From: Roseovarius indicus
Lineage (GTDB): Bacteria > Pseudomonadota > Alphaproteobacteria > Rhodobacterales > Rhodobacteraceae
Direction: 5' to 3'
Length of the DNA: 64,000 nucleotides
Assembly (NCBI RefSeq): GCF_008728195.1
Contig: NZ_CP031598.1
Coordinates: 1,116,001 to 1,180,000, forward strand
Shown here: positions 62,154-64,000 of the stretch, one piece after another
Numbering within the stretch: the first letter of the stretch is position 1
How the letters are laid out: each line of letters begins with the position of its first letter
Notes under the pieces: model-generated
The model's input: only the letters and a program-made list of their open reading frames with translations
What the model was told of the DNA's origin: nothing
The model's database searches: none
Made by a program: the position numbers and the translations under genes

Positions 62154-62300
62154 GCCTCCCCCCGTTTTAGTTCAGTTATTTTGACTTAGGATATTAAAAC
62201 ATTCGATTGTTATCAATTAGCGCAGATGTAGGATGGTCGCAAAGCCGTTTCGGGGCCCCCGAAACTTCAACTCATCGTTGTGACCGCAAGGACGAAAACC
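62154..62300. promoter_or_regulatory. Divergent LysR / luciferase-like monooxygenase promoter region
   Basis: A 147-base gap with an AT-rich core (62165-62220). It should hold the LysR site (T-N11-A type), but I do not see one unambiguous palindrome, so no exact site is called. No TACY-N4-RGTA pair is present here, so this gene is probably under separate control. Confidence 0.45.
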
Positions 62301-63347
62301 ATGCTATTCGGTTTGGAACTGCCCGGCCACTGGCCGGACCCCACGAAAGACATCAACAACCTCTTCCCCGAGCTGATCGAGTGCGTGAAGCTCTCCGATC
62401 AGATCGGCGTCGACGCCTTCATCATGGGCGAACACCACTTCATGGATTACAACGCGACGCCCGATCCGATCGCGCTCGCCTGCTACCTTGCGCCCATCAC
62501 CAGCAATCAGAAGCTGATCCTCTCGGTGCTCTGCCTGCCGTGGCACGAGATCGAGATGCTCGCGGGCCGCATCGCCCAGGCCGATCAGCTCACCCGCGGC
62601 CGGCTCGAGCTGGGCCTCGCCCGCGGCGGCAGCACCTATGAACCCTCGAAGATGTTCATGGATCTCGACCCCGAGGCCAACCTCGAGAAGTTCAACGAAC
62701 AGATCGAGGCCCTCAAGCGCCTCTTCACCGAGAAGGACATCTCCTTCGACGGGAAATACACCAAGTTCCGTGACGTGACGATCGTGCCGCCGGTCTACCA
62801 GCGGCCCTATCCGCCGATCTGGCAGGCCTCCATGCGCCCGGAATCCGCCTTCCACATCGCGAAGAACGGTTACCACGTGCAAACCTCGCAACTGCGCCAG
62901 CCCATGTCCTTCGTCCAGGAGGTGATGGACAGCTTCCGCGCCGGGGTCGCGGAATCCTCGCAGCCCCAGGGCAAGCAGAAGATCTCCATGCTGCACTGGG
63001 TCTACATCGCGAAGGACGAGGACGACCGCCGCGAAAAGGTCGAGATGGCCTACCAGAAGCACCGCAAGTTCATGGGCCTCCTGCAGAACACCTCGAACGT
63101 CAAGGAAGGCGTCGTGCACGGCGTCGATGTCGAGGGCACGGCCGAGGAATATGCCGAAACCCTGCTGATCGGCTCGAAGGATTACGTGCTCGAACGGATC
63201 ATGGAGTTCAAGGAAATGGGCTTCGACGAATTCGGCATGAAGCTCCATATCGGCCCCGACCACAAGGACATCATGGAAAGCCTCGAAACCTTCGGCGACT
63301 ACGTCCTGCCGAAGGTACAGACCAAGCATTCCGCCGCGGCCGAGTAA
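62301..63347 (+). CDS. Luciferase-like (LLM) flavin-dependent monooxygenase
   Basis: 348 residues from ATG 62301 (AAGGA eight bases upstream; a GTG at 62280 is in frame). Bacterial-luciferase-type barrel: SDQIGVDAFIMGEHHFMDYNATPDPIALACYLA, AQADQLTRGRLELGLARGGST and RPYPPIWQASMRPESAFHIAKNGYHV. These use FMNH2 supplied by a separate reductase, and the flavin reductase fusion at 49164 is the obvious partner. The substrate is unknown; oxygenation of a terpenoid or alkanone is plausible given the neighbouring Baeyer-Villiger enzyme. Confidence 0.9.
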   Translation: MLFGLELPGHWPDPTKDINNLFPELIECVKLSDQIGVDAFIMGEHHFMDYNATPDPIALACYLAPITSNQKLILSVLCLPWHEIEMLAGRIAQADQLTRGRLELGLARGGSTYEPSKMFMDLDPEANLEKFNEQIEALKRLFTEKDISFDGKYTKFRDVTIVPPVYQRPYPPIWQASMRPESAFHIAKNGYHVQTSQLRQPMSFVQEVMDSFRAGVAESSQPQGKQKISMLHWVYIAKDEDDRREKVEMAYQKHRKFMGLLQNTSNVKEGVVHGVDVEGTAEEYAETLLIGSKDYVLERIMEFKEMGFDEFGMKLHIGPDHKDIMESLETFGDYVLPKVQTKHSAAAE

Positions 63348-63371
63348 CCCGCCAGCTTTCCGGCGCGGCCC

Positions 63372-64000
63372 CTACCTGGGGCCCGCCACCCCCCGGAACC
63401 GCGGCGCGGGCAGGTCCACCACCGTGATCAGCCCCGCCGGCGCCGCCGGCATATCGGCCACCCGGTTCACCAGGCATCCCGTCGTCCATTCCAACCCGTA
63501 AGCCGGCGTCAGCCGAAGCTCATACGGCGCCGCCCCGCCGAAGCGGCAGGCGTAATACTCGGTCTCTCCTGCCGCGAACAGTTTCGCCGTCAGCCGCCCG
63601 ACAAGCTCGATCCCCTCGGGCGTCGTCGCCGTCACCACCTCTTCCATCCCGATGATGTGCCTCGGCGCGATCTCGTCCCCGGTAAACGGATTCGGCGTCA
63701 CCGCCTCCGCCACCACGGGCCCGAGGTAATAGGAAAGCTCCGCCCGCCCCAGCCCAATGTAGTCGCACAGCGCATCCAGAACCTGCCCCATGGTCGAGGC
63801 CGGCCGCGTCGCATCCGCCGCCGCCGAAACGCTCTCCTCCACCGGAAAGGCCTCCCGCGCCATGCCCAGCCCCAGCCGCTCGGTCGAGCTTTCGCCCAAC
63901 CGGCTGAAATCGCTGAAGCAATCCATCTCGATCCGCGTCAGGTCGGTCGTCATCGACGTCGCCGTCCCGGTCAGGTGCACCATCACCCCGTCCTGATACC
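63372..64000 (-). CDS. Partial gene, possibly dihydrodipicolinate-reductase-like NAD(P)-binding protein (5' end outside window)
   Basis: The frame is open to the right edge (a GTG at 63986 and ATG at 63983 are internal starts), so the N-terminus is probably missing. About 209 residues are visible. Features seen: a helix with SDFSRLGESSTERLGLGMAREAFP and the C-terminal pattern TGCLVNRVADMPAAPAGLITVVDLP. This last part resembles the end of dihydrodipicolinate-reductase-like proteins found in steroid and terpenoid clusters, where it reads like AVNAIP-AAPPG-DLP. The nucleotide-binding N-terminus would lie outside, so this is a tentative family call. Convergent with the luciferase-like gene. Confidence 0.5.
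   Translation of the reverse strand, partial: YQDGVMVHLTGTATSMTTDLTRIEMDCFSDFSRLGESSTERLGLGMAREAFPVEESVSAAADATRPASTMGQVLDALCDYIGLGRAELSYYLGPVVAEAVTPNPFTGDEIAPRHIIGMEEVVTATTPEGIELVGRLTAKLFAAGETEYYACRFGGAAPYELRLTPAYGLEWTTGCLVNRVADMPAAPAGLITVVDLPAPRFRGVAGPR

Noticed and set aside
63367..63383. GGCCCC/GGGGCC hairpin after the luciferase-like gene as terminator
   Set aside because: Only 6 bp, overlaps the end of the convergent gene and lacks a T-run; it may be chance in GC-rich DNA.
1..64000. CRISPR arrays, tRNA or rRNA genes, insertion sequences, prophage
   Set aside because: I found no regularly spaced direct repeats, no cloverleaf-like conserved T-loop sequences, and no transposase, integrase or structural phage protein among the frames.

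Overview
The window is GC-rich, densely packed DNA with many 4-base ATGA start/stop overlaps. The gene types (TRAP and betaine/peptide ABC transporters, DMGDH-like oxidoreductases, MeaB/B12 mutase, many CoA-based catabolic genes, IclR/DeoR/GntR/TetR/LysR regulators) suggest a metabolically versatile alphaproteobacterium, most likely of the Rhodobacteraceae (Roseobacter group). This assignment comes from gene content and style, not from a database search. I see no rRNA, tRNA, CRISPR, phage or insertion sequence. The window reads as a run of chromosomal catabolic modules.

Layout. (A) 1-2676 (+): the end of a TonB-like gene, a small exported protein, one ExbB/TolQ-type and two ExbD/TolR-type genes. 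(B) 2681-6340 (-): a branched-chain 2-oxoacid-dehydrogenase-like E1alpha-E1beta-E2 set plus an AhpD-like protein. It is divergent from 6475-10405 (+): a two-subunit B12-dependent acyl-CoA mutase, its MeaB-type GTPase and a GntR regulator. Next, 10531-18217 (-) carries an IclR regulator, a hotdog protein, a TRAP transporter, an acyl-CoA dehydrogenase, an acyl-CoA ligase and an alpha/beta hydrolase. Together these look like one route for uptake, CoA activation and carbon-skeleton rearrangement of an unidentified carboxylate. (C) 18544-38550: two DeoR regulators, two large FAD/GcvT-type demethylating oxidoreductases, two choline-kinase-like phosphotransferases, an inositol-monophosphatase-like and a HAD phosphatase, a betaine-type ABC importer with a fused double permease, an N-formylglutamate-amidohydrolase-like enzyme, a glutamine-synthetase-like ligase, an aldehyde dehydrogenase, an iron alcohol dehydrogenase and a GlxA/AraC activator. 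The set fits catabolism of a methylated amino-alcohol or quaternary amine through phosphorylated and/or gamma-glutamylated intermediates. (D) 38560-46434 (-): an IclR regulator, a complete peptide/opine-type ABC importer and a cytoplasmic gamma-glutamyltransferase-family enzyme in one operon. (E) 46765-64000: a degradation cluster with a Baeyer-Villiger monooxygenase, an SMP-30-type lactonase, a SnoaL-like protein, a CoA ligase, crotonase, thiolase, FadB-like enzyme, luciferase-like monooxygenase, flavin reductase fusion, aldehyde dehydrogenase and cupin, controlled by TetR and LysR regulators. It looks built for a cyclic or terpenoid-like ketone.

The most interesting items are: (1) the mutase in module B, whose substrate-pocket positions appear to match none of the known acyl-CoA mutase classes; (2) tandem TACY-N4-RGTA inverted repeats, 20-21 bp apart, in three separate promoter regions of module E, which define a local regulon; (3) an identical 18-bp element upstream of the two DeoR-divergent promoters in module C; (4) the double kinase / double phosphatase / double demethylase composition of module C; and (5) a second ExbD-like protein with Asn in place of the essential membrane Asp.
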